Source: Physcomitrium patens (Eukaryota; Streptophyta; Bryopsida; Funariales; Funariaceae). From it: a stretch of DNA of 64,000 nt. Below the pieces are notes generated by a model. The model searched no databases. It saw only the letters and a list, made by a program, of their open reading frames with translations, and was not told the DNA's origin. The stretch spans positions 15,337,178-15,401,177 of the forward strand of contig NC_037270.1 of assembly GCF_000002425.4 (NCBI RefSeq). The letters run 5' to 3'. Below, one piece after another: positions 12,741 to 23,200 of this stretch (position 1 is its first letter; every line of letters starts with the position of its first letter). The translations under genes were made by a program, and so were the position numbers.

Positions 12741-13549
12741 ACATCTTGCAACTTCTTCCCTAATCAGATCCTCTTCTTCATCTATCTCTTCTTCTACTTG
12801 CTTCTCCTACACCTATTTAACCTCATTCTACTCATTGTTAGCATCACACTAACTATGTGTGAATGTTGTCATGATAGGCAGTGTTGAAAAATAGTTTTGT
12901 ATCTTTAAACTTAAATAAATTTTTGTATAAAATATCATTTAAAATTATTAGAGATTACCTTTAATAACTCTTAGGCTTAAATTATTTAAGAAATATTTTT
13001 AAATATTTGGTACATGACAATAGTAATTGTTGCAAAGATAGCAATCTATTACATAATAAGATAGAGAGATAATATTTTAAATTTTTAGTATATGAATTAA
13101 TTTTTTTTTATTATTAAATTCTTATATAATTAAAAAAAATTAAAGATAGAAGATGTAGCTTATTTATTAAAAAATATTAAAAAAATTTAAAAAATATATA
13201 ATATTAAATAAGATAAAGAAAAAATAGAAAAAGAAAATCTAACAAAAGCAAATAGTTGATGAAGAATTCTAACATTAAGAAAAAATAGTAGCAATTTTTA
13301 ATAGAATCAATAAAATAAGCTTATACATTTATAAGAAAATATAGCTACTTCATTTGAAAAAAAACTTAATAGAAATTATTTAAATGCTAATGAAATTAAC
13401 AAAGAGATAAGAAAAAGAATTTACAACTTTTTGGACATCAATCAAAATTAAGACAAACAATCATTTATTTTTAGATAATAAAAAATAGCTACTAATATTT
13501 ATTTTAAAAAATTAAATATAATTAATGTACCACAATGATATTTGTATAA

Positions 13550-13760
13550 TGTAGAAAAAATATATTTACATATTTGGAAATATTATATAAATCCTTGAAA
13601 TATATTAAAATATCAAAAATATCCATGTATTCTTAATAATAAAATATATATTCTTTATTTTTGTAATAATATCAAATCTATCTTTCAACTTGATAAGATG
13701 TCACAATTTTTCTTTTTTAAGTTAAACTAGGGCCCAACTTATATATTGTAGAAAAATTAG
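13550..13760 (-). repeat. Dispersed repeat, inverted relative to 18640-18900
   Basis: The reverse complement of this block aligns with 18640-18900, including shared words such as GATAGATTTGATATTAT, GAATACATGGATAT and GTGA(C/T)ATCTTATCA. The two copies face each other across about 4.9 kb, so they could be terminal inverted repeats of a dead element or simply two insertions. Confidence 0.6.
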
Positions 13761-15490
13761 TAGGCCTTCTTTGAAAGTCAAGGAGTTTGTTTGATCCAAA
13801 ATCTAAAGCAAGGGCTTTTATATAATTTTAAAATTAAAATTTTAGTAATAAAAAGAACTATTAGCTTCTTTGGAAAATCAATTTATGTTTTAGATTGAAG
13901 CAATAGGATCCAACCAATTTGTTTGAGAATACATGTGCTTATATTTTAATCTTATATAATTATGATAATTTTTAATTATAAGACTCTTTAATATAGATTT
14001 TTTTTTTGATATCCACTAGATTTTTAAAACATAATAACCTTCTCACATGTTATAATATTAAGTTGATGATGCTTGATTTGATGCAGCTCAAATTAATTTT
14101 GTAGCCTCCATAAATATATATTTATTTGTATAGGAGTTTTGATGGTGATCAAAGATCATCACCTTAGGTGATAAGAGGCATTGGCAATGGCATTGGATTG
14201 GAGGCAATGCAATGATTAGTTTTAAAACAACTTAAGAACAACTACTTTGAATATGATCTTATCCAATTGAGGTATGCAAATAAATTCTACTTAGAGTTTA
14301 TTGTTGAGTTATTGATATACTCCACATATAGCGATACAAAAGTTGTGAATGTGTTGCAATATTGTATCAAGTTAGGACTAATTGATATGTAAACCATAGT
14401 CACAATAGTGTAATTTTGCACAAAGAAGTTGATGGAACAAACTATACAATTGAAGTTTTTCATAAGCTCTATTTTTTTTTTTCTTGTGTTCTTATTATGT
14501 ATAAATGTTTTGAAAGGGCTCACATGCAAAGCTTTGATTGATATATTCTTTTTTGATGAGTTACAAAATACTACAAAAGAAACAAAAAATCAAGGAGAAG
14601 ATCCATATTGGTTAGTAAAAGAATCTTTTGAACTGAAAACAACAAAAAGATTGCAGTATTATGTTGTGATATGATCATTAGGTGAAAGATTAGAAAAAAT
14701 ATCATATTATAGAGGAACTTAAATATAATGGTTGTAAAAAGTTATTTTAGAAACATAGATAATAGACAAGAAATTAATAAAAATTAATAAGTGTGAATAT
14801 TTATTTTTTGTAAAAAATACTTCTATTTACTTTGAAGAGCCATAAATGAGGCAAATCAAAATAAATAAGAGAAATAATTAATATAAAAATCTTTAAGAAG
14901 GAATTAATAATAATTTTTAGCAAAAATTACCTTAAGAAACTAAGAATTGATATTCAAAGAAGACATGTTATGAACTTGAGAAAAAATCAAATCTTGAGGC
15001 CAAAAACCACGTACCTATGGTGGTTTTGGGTTCTTTAGTTGATTAGAAAGCAATATTTAATAGAAAACTTGTGAAAGGTCCTTTGGACATTAATTTTAAG
15101 TGATTTAAGTTTGTATTCACTTTCTTAAGGCTTTTCAAAGTAAAAAATATTTTTGAAATGACTTTAGATTTTAAAAAATATAAAGAGTTTTTATTTTAAA
15201 AAATTGTACAAGATTGATAAATGATCTATAGGTTAAATTTTGTGATTATGTGCTGTGAGGCCAAATTTCACCACTTGATGAAACCTATGCCACACAACAA
15301 GTCCAAGAGGTGGAATTGGACACCTCCCAATTGTATAATTGTTAGATTAATTTAAATCTTTATATTAAAAATTTAATTAGTTTTAAGCCTTCCAAGCAAT
15401 GGTTACCAACATTAAATTAACATGTTAAATGAAATTTATTATGCAACACAATAAAAATAATTAACTAAGTTATTACTATTAATTGACCAT
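13761..15490. other. AT-rich region, no gene supported
   Basis: Low-complexity AT-rich DNA. Overlapping frames at 14287-14674 on both strands are not protein-like. The part 15240-15340 is slightly more complex but unassigned. Confidence 0.45.
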
Positions 15491-15499
15491 AAGAATAAA

Positions 15500-15750
15500 A
15501 ACTTAAGTTTGAATTAAAAGCTAAGTTAAAAGTTAAGTTAAAAAAAAGTTAAAGTTAAAAATTAAGATTAAAAGGTTAAGTTAAAAGTTAAGATTAAAGG
15601 TTAAGTAAAAAATGTAAGTTAAAAGTTAAGTTTAAAGGTTAAGTGAAAAGTGAAAAGTGAAAAAGTTCAGTTTAAAAGTAAAAAGTAAAAGTAAAAATTA
15701 AAAGTTAAAGTGAGAATATTAAAGGTTAAAAGTTAAAATTAAAATTTATT
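15500..15750 (+). repeat. C-poor degenerate minisatellite, AAGTTAA-type
   Basis: About 250 bp made of variants of a short AAGTTAAA / AAGATTAAA / AAGTGAAA unit. The + strand is almost free of C over the whole stretch, a strong strand asymmetry. Units vary by one or two bases and in spacing, so it is an old array. Confidence 0.8.
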
Positions 15751-15779
15751 AGCCAAAAAGTGAAATTTGGAGCTTACCA

Positions 15780-17110
15780 GTCACTGTGAAGATGATAGTA
15801 AAAATAGCGTGAGAGAGGTGAAAGCGAAGGTACCTTGACAACACGTAAGGATTGAAGGCAGCAACCCCCTTCTACTCCAAAATTTGCCAAAATTTGTAAT
15901 CAGATTCAATTTGAATGATTTTTAGCTTATTGCAAGGCTGACTTGAAGACGCTTTTGATCCAACGATCTTTGTTGCAATCTAATGATCTAGTCATGAGAA
16001 TTCCTCCTTTGAAGTTGAGTGATCGAAACTACTGTGGTGACCAACCCTCTTCACTTAGAAATTCACTAGAAATTCAGAATATTTTCGAATTCAACAAAAC
16101 TTGTGCTTTTCAGAGCTTAGCTTATAAATCTTGATGCTCCCAAAATTTCAAAAAAATCCAATCACCAGGAACTGAGAAATGCCTTTCCAAACTTGATTGA
16201 TTCAAACTGCAAAGATAGCCGACTCCTTCAAACTCAAAAATTCACCAAAAATTCCTTCTTACTCCAAATCAAGCAAGTCTTATTTTGTTGAAAAGCTAAA
16301 AACAAAAGCTACAACTACTCAAAATATCACATTGAAAAAACAGAAATTGAGTGACTAATTGAAGAAAATCCGAAGCCCTTGAAACCCTTGGGGTATTTGG
16401 AAGGCCGAGGAGATATCTACCTCAATGAAACATATTTTAAAAATTAATGACCATCCTTCACAATGAAAAATCCATACATACACAATCACAAGGCTCAAAA
16501 TGAGAATTAAAATCTAAATAAAATTAAGATTAGGGTTTCAGCCAAATTTTGGCATGGCTCCGTCCTTCATCCAAAAGAGGAGAGAGAGGGCTTGGAAAAC
16601 CAAGCCTCTCTTATACAATTGAGTGGAGGCTTGTAGAAAGGTGGCTACATCTCCACCCTTGATTTTTATGATCCCTAATCTAGATCTATGGCCTTCATTC
16701 ATCCAAGAGCCAATCTCGTTACCAAGGCTGATGGCTCTTGTAAGTGGTCAAGAAAGCATTTTTTTTGTAAATCTAACTTCACTACTGTGTTCAAAACATC
16801 TTTTTAAGCTAAGATCGACTACTCACATGCTCAACTATAATTTTCATGGAAGTTTTTCCTTACAAGGATCTTGGCAATTTTTGTGAAATTCTTCAAAATG
16901 AGAATTTCATTGCTTCTCTTGTATTTTGAAGGAGAGGTTGCTGATCTTGTTTTCTTCACTCCACGAGGTAAATCCGGTGCCACCATTGCATTAAAAAGAC
17001 TCCCATTAAGTAGAAGAACCACCATGCTGCTTAAATTTGTCGAATTTGGAGGAAAATCCAAAATTACCATTGCTAACTTCTCTAAATCTTTTAGAGAATT
17101 ATAATTCCAA
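15780..17110. mobile_element. Unclassified dispersed repeat, LTR-like
   Basis: Composition is higher in GC than both flanks and there is no long frame (the 63- to 87-codon frames show no domain). A GC-containing hairpin sits at 16583-16611 (12-bp stem, AAAA loop, one bulged G), followed by a TTATACAA box. The combination of moderate GC, a stem, a TATA-like box and no coding capacity suits a solo LTR or its remnant, but neither end nor target duplication was identified. An alternative is a decayed non-coding gene segment. Confidence 0.35.
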
Positions 17111-17649
17111 CTCCTAAATCATGTGAATGATTATAGATGCATTCATAGGCTTTTAGTCAACCCTTATAGTAATGATTAACAACCTCTAAATTATTAAACT
17201 AACTAAGTTGCTATTCTAATTTTCTAACTCTTATCACTTTAGTCCTAATTAACCTAATTCAAGGAATTAAGCTATGATTTATACCATCAAAGGTTGTAAT
17301 CCTAAAAATTCTATAAAACTAAATTCTACTTATATAAATCCTAATCTAACATGTTTAATTATCATAAAATAGGAAAATAATAAAAATTTAAATTTTAGAG
17401 TATAATTGAGAGCTTACATGTGCTTAGTATTTTTTTTATATTTATGTTGTAAGTTTGAACTTGATCTAAAAATTTCTTTAAAGATTGCTAGAATTCAAAC
17501 ATACTTGGATCTTAGGAATTAGAGTTTAGAAGATAAGTAAGTATTTCTAATATATACAATAATTTATAAATTAGATTAAGTTAAAAAAAACTCACAATAG
17601 TAGTTGACTTGATTTTAATAACTTTGCAAAGTCTGATAGTAATGAATTT

Positions 17650-18200
17650 GTACAATTTAAAGATATTAGCACTAGAAGATGGCACCAAGATTGGAGAAGG
17701 AGGCTAATCAATACCTAAGTAGATTTTAGGGTTTATCTTCTACTTGGTAAGTTTAATCTTCTTCAAATTGATTGTACTTATTTTCAACTTAGTAATTAAA
17801 AGAAGTTCAAATTTTGAGTTGAAATTAATGATTAGATTATTAATTATTAAAGTTATAATTTTCTATAGGATTTGTTATGAATTTTTTTAAAACTTAAGGT
17901 TTGATCAAGATTTGATTTAGATTTGGTTTAGAATTTTATTAGAATTTTTTTAGGATTTAGTTAGGATTCGATTAAAATTTGGTTTAAAATTAGGATTTGG
18001 TTTAGGATTTAGGATTTGGTTAGGATTTATTTAAGATTTTTATTTTTGATATTTTTTTAGGATTTATATTTTATTATTATATATATATATTTTTTAAGGT
18101 TAATTTATAATTTTTTTAAGCCTTCTTTTAAATTTGATTAAAATTTGATTACCATTAATAAGATTTAATTGGAATTTATTTAAGATTCTATTAGAGTATT
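17650..18200 (+). repeat. Dispersed repeat with degenerate TTAGGATTTGG-like units, copy 1
   Basis: Begins with a more complex segment (17660-17780) and continues into a stretch rich in variants of TTTAGGATTTGGTTAGGATT, again almost free of C on the + strand. The order of both parts is shared with 32790-33320, so this is a dispersed family and not only simple repeats. The motif only loosely resembles plant telomere repeats (TTTAGGG) and is not telomeric. Confidence 0.6.
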
Positions 18201-18639
18201 AGATCCTTGTTGTTGCAATTTCTATTTCACCTTCTATAGCTAGGTACTTGATGCATTTTCAAGCAAAATTCATTGAAATGACAACAAAGGCAAAGAAGTT
18301 GTATGCATCAAATTTCTCTTTTGTCACTCCTCCATAGCTACCAATCTATGAGCTAGTAAGTCCATTATTAGCCTATTGTGCCTATAAATGAGGAATTAAT
18401 GGAATCTATACAAAATTAGAAGGCACTCTAGGTAGTTGCACATTGTACTTATGTTGTAATGGTTGATGAGGGCTATTAAATTTTAAAGGAGTGGAAGAAC
18501 TTGCATATTGTAAGAGGGTTGTATAGCTAAGCAACAAGCTTCTTCTTGAAGCAAGAGGACACTAAATAAAAATGGCAAGCATTGATTGCACTATTTGTAA
18601 TATTGAAGCTCTAAACCTTCTATCACTATTACCAAAAAG

Positions 18640-18900
18640 TGTTGAAGAGGACCCACCAATTTCTTCATGACACCTAAATTAGGCCCCAATTACACTTTAA
18701 AAAAAATAGTTGTGATATCTTATCAGATTGAAGGATAGATTTGATATTATCAAGAATACATGGATATTCTTGATATTTCAACATATATCAAGAATATATG
18801 TGATATTTTTCTAATTTAAATAAACATTTTTAAAAAATATAAAAAATATGAAGATAAGTTTTTTTAAAAAATATATTAAAATACATGAAGGATTTTTTCT
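18640..18900 (+). repeat. Dispersed repeat, inverted partner of 13550-13760
   Basis: Aligns to the reverse complement of 13550-13760, with differences spread throughout, indicating an old pair. Confidence 0.6.
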
Positions 18901-19324
18901 ACCTAAATGGAGATAGAAGATCTTGGAACTTTAAAATTTATATGGATGTAAGTTAAAAAAATACAAATGTTTCTCTCTTTTATATTTTTAAATTTGAAGC
19001 AAATCATGAAGAAGATGTATTCTATGTTAGACTATGCAAAACATTCTTGCACTGATATTACATCTTTTAAAAACATTGCAATGAACACATAAGTCTTTCC
19101 TAAGTTATAGTTTAGTACATTAAATTTACATTTCAAAAAAAGGAAAAGAAAAAGAACATATTAACAATGATGTCATCTTGATATTTTCTATAAAAAAGTG
19201 AAAGTGGTGAACAAAAAAACTGAAAATGACTATGACCGCAATCAGAGACAAAAGACAAAAAAGAAATAAAAGAAAATTACCTACACCTAACTAAAAGAAG
19301 GCCAGACAACCACACCAACTTGGT

Positions 19325-19540
19325 GAAGAAGAAGAAGAAGAAGAAGCATAGGGAATTCAGTCTAGAATGCAGTGAGAATACAAGGGTACACTTGTTGGGG
19401 AGGCAGGGAATGAAGACACAAAGCTGACAAAAGGGGCACAAAGGGAGAGAGAGAGAGAGGCAAGAATGAGGAACAGTAGCAGGGAGAGGAAAGGAAAGGA
19501 AAGGAAAGGGAGGGTGAGTGAGTGAGAGTGAGGCTGGGGA
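19325..19540 (+). promoter_or_regulatory. Purine-rich (GA/GGAAA) tract upstream of the monooxygenase
   Basis: Contains (AAG)n at 19325-19346, a (GA)n run near 19446-19460 and a (GGAAA)n run near 19485-19510. Such homopurine tracts are common near plant transcription starts. It lies about 1 kb before the monooxygenase ATG; the intervening 19.55-20.5 kb is GC-rich and lacks a convincing frame, which fits a long 5' untranslated region, possibly with an intron (GTAAAT near 19880; GTTAG acceptor near 19997). Function is inferred from position only. Confidence 0.35.
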
Positions 19541-20507
19541 CATGGTAACTCCCCCACCGCCACTCGCGACCCAGTTTTTTTACACACTTCTTTCGTGAGT
19601 TGGGCGTAGCGACATCACCGCTGCCATGTCTCGGAGCGCGGGCTGCCCCTCTCTACGATGTCCCCGCTTCGAGGTCCAAGTCGTGATCTAGGAAATAAAA
19701 AGACGGGGATACAGCACCATACACAGACAGGTCGATGCCCTCTCACCCATACTCCGTTCTGCTTGAGCTATTACCGACCAGTCAGCTAGCCAGCCAGAGA
19801 GCCTATTCCATCCAACCATCTTCACCTTCGCCATCTTCTGGAACGTCATCGCCCCATCCCGTGGTACCACTGCGGTGCATGTAAATGGAGTACTTAGCAT
19901 TCTTACTCACAGTTGTCGCTCTCAGCTTGACAAATGCGCTAAGCCTCTGTCGCTGGACACCTATCGTTGTTTGATTTTCGTGTTTTTGTTGTGTTAGGTT
20001 TTTGGGGTTGCAAGGCACTTTCAAGCAAGTGGAGCTGGATGCCTACGTTCAGAATAGTGAATCACCACTATTTGCAACTGGTTCAAATTTCAGATTAGTG
20101 CCGTCGGAACGGAACTTGGAAGGTGCATCCTCATAGACAGCTAAAACGCAGGTGCAGGAGGAGGAGCGGAGGGACCGACTGGACGACACGGGTTTTGCCG
20201 AAAAACGGCTATTTTCGAGGCAGAGGTGCCTTGCCTTCGGTATTCTCTGTTGTCGACAGAAATTCGCAAGTTTGTAGTTCAACACTATTAACCTAATCAG
20301 GAATTTTACAGGCCACGGGGGTAGTTCTGTTGTTTTTATTAAGCATCTAGGCTTCTCTTACAAGCTGATGCTTTTAATTTTGGCAGCTTGTGAATTCAAA
20401 TCCGAAATGCTTTGATCATCGACGAAGTTGTTCACACCCGAAAGGCTTTCTTCTAGTCGAGGTGATCTGAAGAGAGCTGTCTACGAGTCCTTGTGACACC
20501 TCGAAGT

Positions 20508-22130
20508 ATGTCCAATTTGATGACTGAGTTCGATGCTGTTATAGTCGGAGCAGGCATTGCGGGGCTCTACCAGCTCTACCGGCTCCGAAACTTGGGCTTG
20601 AGGACCCACGTCCTAGAGGCGGAGAAAGAGGTTGGTGGCACTTGGTATTTAAACAAGTACCCCGGGGCACGATGCGACATTAAAAGTATCATGTACTCGT
20701 ACTCGTTCTCCCCGGAGCTGGAGCAAGAGTGGAACTGGTCGGAGAATTACTCCAACCAACCAGAGATTCTACGCTACATCAACCATGTCGCAGACCGCTT
20801 CGATCTCCGCAAGGATATCACGTTTAACACGCGCGTCACGGGCGCACTCTACAACGAAAGCAGTAAACGCTGGGAGGTTCACACCGATCAGGGGAAAACA
20901 ATCCGGACGCAATTCCTCATTATGGCAACAGGATGTCTGTCAACGCCAAAGCAACCCGAGATACCGGGCATCGAGAAATTCCAAGGCTCATCGTACTACA
21001 CGGGCCGCTGGCCTGACAAACCAGTTGATTTCACCGGCAAACGCGTCGCTGTAATCGGCACAGGATCCTCGGCTGTGCAGAGCATCCCTATCATCGCCCA
21101 ACAAGCATCCCAACTGACAGTTTTCCAACGCTCGGCAGCATGTTGCGTCCCAGGTTTAAATTACAAGCTCACTGCAGATGAAATTGCTGCCTCGAAGGCG
21201 AGCTACAGCACATTGCGCAAGGCGCAGCGCGAGTCCCCCGGTGGCTTTGTCGATGAAAGGGGTTCGAAGAGTGCCCTCGAGGATAGCGAGGAAGATCGCC
21301 AGGCCAGGTACGAAATGCTCTACCAAAGAGGCACTTTGGATGCTATCATTGTTTGTGCATACAACGACCTCGTGATCAACAAGGAAGCTAATGACACTTT
21401 CAGCGAATTCATCCGACAAAAAATTCGTTCAATCGTCAAAGACCCTGTAGTCGCCGATTCGCTTTCCCCACGCGGCTATGCAGTCGGTACCAAGCGTATC
21501 TGTCTCGACTACGGATACTACGAGACCTTCAATTTGGACCACGTCCACTTGGTGGACCTAACAAAGACACCGATTCTCGAGATGACGGAGAAAGGCATTC
21601 GGACTTCTGAGAAAGATCATGTGTTCGACGCAATCGTGTACGCTACTGGATTCGACGCCATCACTGGCACACTGACACGAATCGGGATACAAGGGAAGAA
21701 CAAGCTCTTGCTCAAGGACAAGTGGGCCAAGGGGCCACGGACTTACTTGGGAATCGCCATCGCCGAGTTTCCGAACCTCTTCACTATTACGGGACCGTTC
21801 AGCCCGAGCGTTTTTACCATCATGACGGTGGCGATTGAGCAGCACGTGGACTGGATCACCGATTGCCTCAAATATCTGCGAGAGCATGGAGTTGAGGAGA
21901 TCGAGGCTACAGTCGAGGCTGAGGATGCGTGGGTGGAGCATTCCCTTGCGGTTGCGAATATGACCTTGTTTCCGAAAACAGCTTCCTATTACACGGGAGG
22001 GAATGTGGAGGGCAAACCGTTTATGCTCTATCCATACGTTGGAGGTTTAGCTAATTATCGCCAAGTTTGTGATGGTGTTGCCGCTAAGGGATACGAGGGA
22101 TTCAAGCTGAAAACCAAGGGCATTGTTTAA
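20508..22130 (+). CDS. Baeyer-Villiger monooxygenase (class B flavoprotein, cyclohexanone monooxygenase type)
   Basis: Intronless 540-codon gene. The frame is open from 20493, but the first ATG is 20508 (a second ATG is at 20520). Class B flavin monooxygenases use FAD and NADPH to insert oxygen next to a ketone. Visible motifs: FAD-binding Rossmann GAGIAG at residues 14-19, the GGTW...YPGARCD signature at 43-57, the BVMO fingerprint F-x-G...W-P at 158-169, NADPH-binding GTGSSA at 184-189, an ATG motif before the last third, and the usual C-terminal block ending GYEGF. The length matches the roughly 540-residue family. Oddity: the fingerprint position normally His is Tyr164. BVMOs of this type have been reported from a moss and a red alga, while they are mainly bacterial and fungal; absence of introns would fit horizontal origin, but that is inference. 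The substrate is unknown and no partner gene is adjacent. Confidence 0.93.
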   Translation: MSNLMTEFDAVIVGAGIAGLYQLYRLRNLGLRTHVLEAEKEVGGTWYLNKYPGARCDIKSIMYSYSFSPELEQEWNWSENYSNQPEILRYINHVADRFDLRKDITFNTRVTGALYNESSKRWEVHTDQGKTIRTQFLIMATGCLSTPKQPEIPGIEKFQGSSYYTGRWPDKPVDFTGKRVAVIGTGSSAVQSIPIIAQQASQLTVFQRSAACCVPGLNYKLTADEIAASKASYSTLRKAQRESPGGFVDERGSKSALEDSEEDRQARYEMLYQRGTLDAIIVCAYNDLVINKEANDTFSEFIRQKIRSIVKDPVVADSLSPRGYAVGTKRICLDYGYYETFNLDHVHLVDLTKTPILEMTEKGIRTSEKDHVFDAIVYATGFDAITGTLTRIGIQGKNKLLLKDKWAKGPRTYLGIAIAEFPNLFTITGPFSPSVFTIMTVAIEQHVDWITDCLKYLREHGVEEIEATVEAEDAWVEHSLAVANMTLFPKTASYYTGGNVEGKPFMLYPYVGGLANYRQVCDGVAAKGYEGFKLKTKGIV

Positions 22131-23200
22131 TGAATACATGCTTCGCGCAAGCCCCAAATGTATAGAGATAGACTAGGCAGCGATTGAGAACCTCGTTGCA
22201 AGCATGCAGCTATACCTCAACTGCATCTGAACTGGACATATTCTGGTCAGTTTCTCTTCCGAAATCCAGCTGTCCCTTCACACTGTTGAGTTGATGATTT
22301 CCGAGTTCAATTGTGACACACGATGGAAGTGAGAAGGATAACAAACTTGAACCCATAATCTGGCCTATCCACACCCAAGAGCATGAGAAGAAAGGCTTCC
22401 GATGCTGTCCAGGGTTGGAGAGTATGCATCGATGCAGCAACACACAGCTTGCCTTCACGAGGTTTTGTAATAATGCCACAGTAAAAACCATGTTTGTTCA
22501 CTTCGTCTCTGCACTGTTTCGTCTGACACCATGACGAAGGCTCGCTTTTAGCTTTCCTGCATCACATCGATCCTGTGCTGACGTTCCTATTCACTCCATG
22601 TGGCTACAGCTTGGTCTTCAATGGCATCCATTGACACGAAGAAGCGACGGTGTACATATATATCTGCACTCATCCACCACCACGATGCGCTGATACGGAC
22701 CACAACTTCCATCTCAATGAACCCACAGATATCAAAGTGCCAAATTCATAGGGCACCCTCAACTACTCGTCTTACAATGGGATACGAATGTCCTGCTCGT
22801 GACGACACAACTGGACACAACGTAAGACAAGGAACCAACAATATGCAAGCAAAAGTCTACACAACCAACTGAACAAGACAAAGGGACTCCACTGGATCAG
22901 GCGTCTGTTTGTCAAGCAAGACGTGACAAAACATGGCGGTCTTACATTCATGGACTAGAATTGATGCCATACAGTGGCAGATCTATCCGGCCATTTCGAA
23001 TCACCTGCAAGAAAACAGAACATTACAATTTTTGGTTGCGCGTGTAACATGGTTGGTCCCTGACAACAGCCCTGCAACCTACAAACTGTGAATCAAAGGA
23101 CCTGAAGCAACGATATAGTAGCACAAGTAGCTGTCAGATGACAATGCTTGGTAGCTGTCTGAGCTTTTGTTACGTCGCTCCATAACAGGCAAATATTTCT
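22131..23200. other. Genic-composition region downstream of the monooxygenase
   Basis: Composition stays near that of genes for about 1 kb, with only short overlapping frames that mostly lack ATG starts. It probably includes the 3' untranslated part of the monooxygenase and relics of other sequence. The last part (23036-23120) is duplicated at 29843-29926. Confidence 0.45.
23036..23120 (+). repeat. Duplicated 84-bp segment, copy 1
   Basis: Matches 29843-29926 in the same orientation with about four substitutions. Copy 2 lies just past the stop codon of the minus-strand exon at 30102, so the segment may be old 3'-untranslated sequence of a duplicated gene. Confidence 0.8.

Larger units (their letters stand above)
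8131..13549. other. AT-rich spacer with a decayed direct repeat pair
   Basis: No gene is supported. The main structure is a direct repeat pair of roughly 0.7-1 kb (about 8640-9370 and 11950-12740, listed separately). The part 10810-11030 is slightly less AT-rich but has no convincing frame. Confidence 0.5.

Noticed and set aside
15500..15750. CRISPR-like array
   Set aside because: Units are short, variable and without spacers, in a plant nuclear context.
17880..18060. Interstitial telomere repeat
   Set aside because: Units are TTAGGATTTGG-like and not TTTAGGG, and they belong to a dispersed family with a complex head.
21558..21941. 127-codon minus-strand frame inside the monooxygenase
   Set aside because: Antisense shadow of a strongly supported gene.
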